DNA of 64,000 nt from Streptomyces cyaneogriseus subsp. noncyanogenus. Lineage in GTDB: Bacteria; Actinomycetota; Actinomycetes; Streptomycetales; Streptomycetaceae. The notes below the pieces were generated by a model. It saw nothing but the letters and a program-made list of their open reading frames with translations. It did not search any database and was not told the DNA's origin. Below, in pieces: positions 62,589 to 64,000 of the stretch. The DNA is taken from positions 4,712,001 through 4,776,000 of the forward strand of contig NZ_CP010849.1 in assembly GCF_000931445.1 (NCBI RefSeq), read 5' to 3'. The position numbers were made by a program, and so were the translations under genes. The first letter of the stretch is position 1. Each line of letters opens with the position of its first letter.

Positions 62589-62969
62589 TCAGCTCCCGAA
62601 CAGTTCACGAGCGGCGTGGCCGAGGACGGGGTAGATCGCCCCGAGCATCAGCACGACCCACAGCACGACGACGGTCCAGAGCATCTGCTTCTGGTACCGG
62701 GCGCCCTTGATCCAGAAGTCGACGGCGATGACGCGCAGACCGTTGAGCGCGTGGAAGAGGATGGCGGCGACGAGGCCGTACTCCAGCAGCGCGACGATGG
62801 GCGTCTTGTACGTGGCCACGACCTTGTCGTAAGCCTCGGGGGACACACGGACGAGTGCGGTGTCCAGCACGTGAACGAACAGGAAGAAGAAAATGAGGAC
62901 GCCGGTGACTCGGTGAGCCACCCAGGACCACATTCCTTCCCGGCCGCGGTACAGCGTTCCAGCCGGCAC
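62589..62969 (-). CDS. sdhC: Succinate dehydrogenase cytochrome b subunit SdhC
   Basis: 126 residues. The start YRGREGMWSWVAHRVTGVLI carries the SdhC HRVTG motif (heme His/Arg). FFFLFVHVLDTALV and YGLVAAILFHALNGLRVI are the helices with candidate heme His. GTG start. First gene of sdhCDAB. Confidence 0.93.
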   Translation of the reverse strand: MPAGTLYRGREGMWSWVAHRVTGVLIFFFLFVHVLDTALVRVSPEAYDKVVATYKTPIVALLEYGLVAAILFHALNGLRVIAVDFWIKGARYQKQMLWTVVVLWVVLMLGAIYPVLGHAARELFGS

Positions 62970-63218
62970 GGAAGTTTCCTCCGGGAGCGGGGATTGGGGC
63001 CGCGCCGGCTTCTCTGTCGGTCGGGCCCGGCCGGGTACGGTCCACCGGCCCCCAGCATCGTAGCGACGTGTGCCTGTGGCGCTTACAGCGGGCCTGCCAG
63101 TGTGATCAAACTTGCACTCAAAGGTGCACGGACGGGTGACCGGGAGGTGGCATCTGGGCCGGGCTGTCCCGTTTTGTAGCGGGTGCGGTGGCCGGGCCGG
63201 CCGGTCGCGCCGGGCTCC
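62970..63218. promoter_or_regulatory. sdh upstream region
   Basis: 249 bp between the divergent-by-position sdhC start and the end of the decarboxylase gene. It holds an AT-richer block (63095-63125) that includes GTGATCAAAC and probably the sdh promoter. No gene. Confidence 0.4.
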
Positions 63219-63758
63219 TCAGCGCCCCGTCGCCCCGAGGCGGGTCCGCAGGCGTCCCTTGGCCAGGCGGCGGAGTTCGTCGGCCGCCACCAGCCGCTCC
63301 TCCTCGGGATCGTTGGCCAATCGTGACCGGATGCCTTCGAGGACATGGTCCAGGACCTCGTGGGCGGCGAGATCGTCCACGCAGATGACGAATGTATGAC
63401 CGAATCGGCTTTCGTACGCCGCGTTGGCCGCGCCGAGTGCCGTGTGGGCGGCGGAGTACGCCCCCGCCGGCAGCGCGGGCAGCGGCTCCGCGGCCAGCGC
63501 CGCCGTGAGGGCCTCGGGCGTCAGGTCGTACGTCGCCTCGTCCGCCGCCGCCAGCAGGGCGGGCAGGTCGGGGTAGGGGCGGTGGGCGGCGAGGCGGTGC
63601 GCCCAGCCGGAGTGGCGGAGACAGGCGAGGAGGGTGCGGACGGCGTCCTCGGCGCGGGCGTGGTTGAAGTGTTCCAGTGGGGACCGTGTGCCGCGTGTTT
63701 GCTCTGGTACGGGTATGGCGACTCGGCCGGGGAGGTCGGGAAGACGGTGCGCAGGCAG
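63219..63758 (-). CDS. OHCU decarboxylase-like protein without a normal start codon
   Basis: About 179 residues if CTG at 63758 is the start. Family features: LEHFNHARAEDAV, the active-site HRPYPDLPALLAAADEA, FGHTFVICVDD and NDPEEERLVAADELRRLAKG. It decarboxylates the urate-oxidation intermediate OHCU to S-allantoin. No ATG, GTG or TTG exists in frame before the fold. AAGGA sits 6 nt before the CTG, so CTG initiation is possible; alternatively a GTG at 63780 in the next frame starts it and one extra base near 63764 is a frameshift. Confidence 0.65.
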   Translation of the reverse strand: MPAHRLPDLPGRVAIPVPEQTRGTRSPLEHFNHARAEDAVRTLLACLRHSGWAHRLAAHRPYPDLPALLAAADEATYDLTPEALTAALAAEPLPALPAGAYSAAHTALGAANAAYESRFGHTFVICVDDLAAHEVLDHVLEGIRSRLANDPEEERLVAADELRRLAKGRLRTRLGATGR

Positions 63759-63925
63759 CGTGGTTCCTTGTAAGGGTCACGTGTGTGTTGGCAGGGGGTG
63801 CTGTGAGAGATGTGTCATCACGCTATCGAGAATGGTCACGAAGTGTCCGGCGGATGCCTCAGATTCACCCGAACGGGAGAGTTTAAGAACGACTGGTGGA
63901 CGGCCGAAGCTCTACGGTGGGCGCC

Positions 63926-64000
63926 GTGAGTCAGCACAGGCGCCGCACCTCGGCGCGCAGGGTGAAACAGCGGGCGGTGATAGCCGGCGCGGCGATCGCC
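63926..64000 (+). CDS. Start of a probably exported protein (cut by window end)
   Basis: 25 codons only. VSQHRRRTSARRVKQRAVIA followed by GAAIA reads as an Arg-rich n-region with the start of a hydrophobic stretch, typical of a signal peptide. The GTG at 63926 is preceded by GTGGGCGCC with no strong ribosome-binding site. The product cannot be identified. Confidence 0.5.
   Translation, partial: MSQHRRRTSARRVKQRAVIAGAAIA

Overview
The window is high-GC actinobacterial chromosome and almost certainly Streptomyces. Nearly every gene shows extreme GC at third codon positions and many start with GTG. The gene families (DUF3017, SCO4848-type membrane protein, XRE/DUF397 pairs) and the gene order match the conserved Streptomyces core around succinyl-CoA ligase, purNH, folD, mdh, glyA, trpS and sdhCDAB.

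Layout. 0.4-1.6 kb: a secreted Pro/Gly-rich protein. 2.3-4.4 kb: sucCD. 4.5-5.9 kb: a hybrid HTH/sigma-like membrane regulator. 6.0-11.2 kb: PerM-like membrane protein, a two-TM protein, then overlapping purN and purH; this sucCD/perM/purNH order also occurs in mycobacteria. 11.3-13.6 kb: an FHA protein and a Ser/Thr kinase whose outside part is a transglycosylase-like domain. 13.75-17.5 kb: RDD protein, folD/DUF3017, and a membrane XRE/DUF2690 protein. 17.85 kb: mdh. 19.1-22.3 kb: a membrane protein and a small helical protein that share a short amyloid-signalling-like motif, then a membrane-anchored protein. 22.5-29.7 kb: a glycine-betaine operon (aldehyde dehydrogenase, choline dehydrogenase, ABC ATPase, fused double permease, binding lipoprotein). 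29.7-32.9 kb: a PEP-mutase/AhpD-like operon divergent from a MocR regulator.

32.9-43.8 kb is accessory. A 533-bp near-perfect duplication of the mocR 3' end flanks about 5.1 kb carrying VOC, Nudix, an SAH-hydrolase-like gene, a small HTH operon, and an XRE/DUF5753 plus DUF397 pair. An orphan polymorphic-toxin-like gene, a YgiB/YgiC-like pair, an HxlR/aldo-keto reductase pair and a broken ISL3 transposase follow.

43.9-64 kb returns to core: hydrolase, glyA behind a ZTP riboswitch, trpS, a 2'-5' RNA ligase-like protein, the decaprenyl-phosphoryl-arabinose gene set (dprE2, dprE1, PAP2, UbiA, GtrA), YihY, a D,D-carboxypeptidase, SCO4848-type protein, metallophosphoesterase, a TetR/DCC/membrane operon behind two identical palindromes, VOC, Uma2, the sdhCDAB operon, and an OHCU decarboxylase with no normal start codon. 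One-carbon and purine metabolism (purN, purH, folD, glyA) and the TCA cycle (sucCD, mdh, sdh) are the main metabolic themes.
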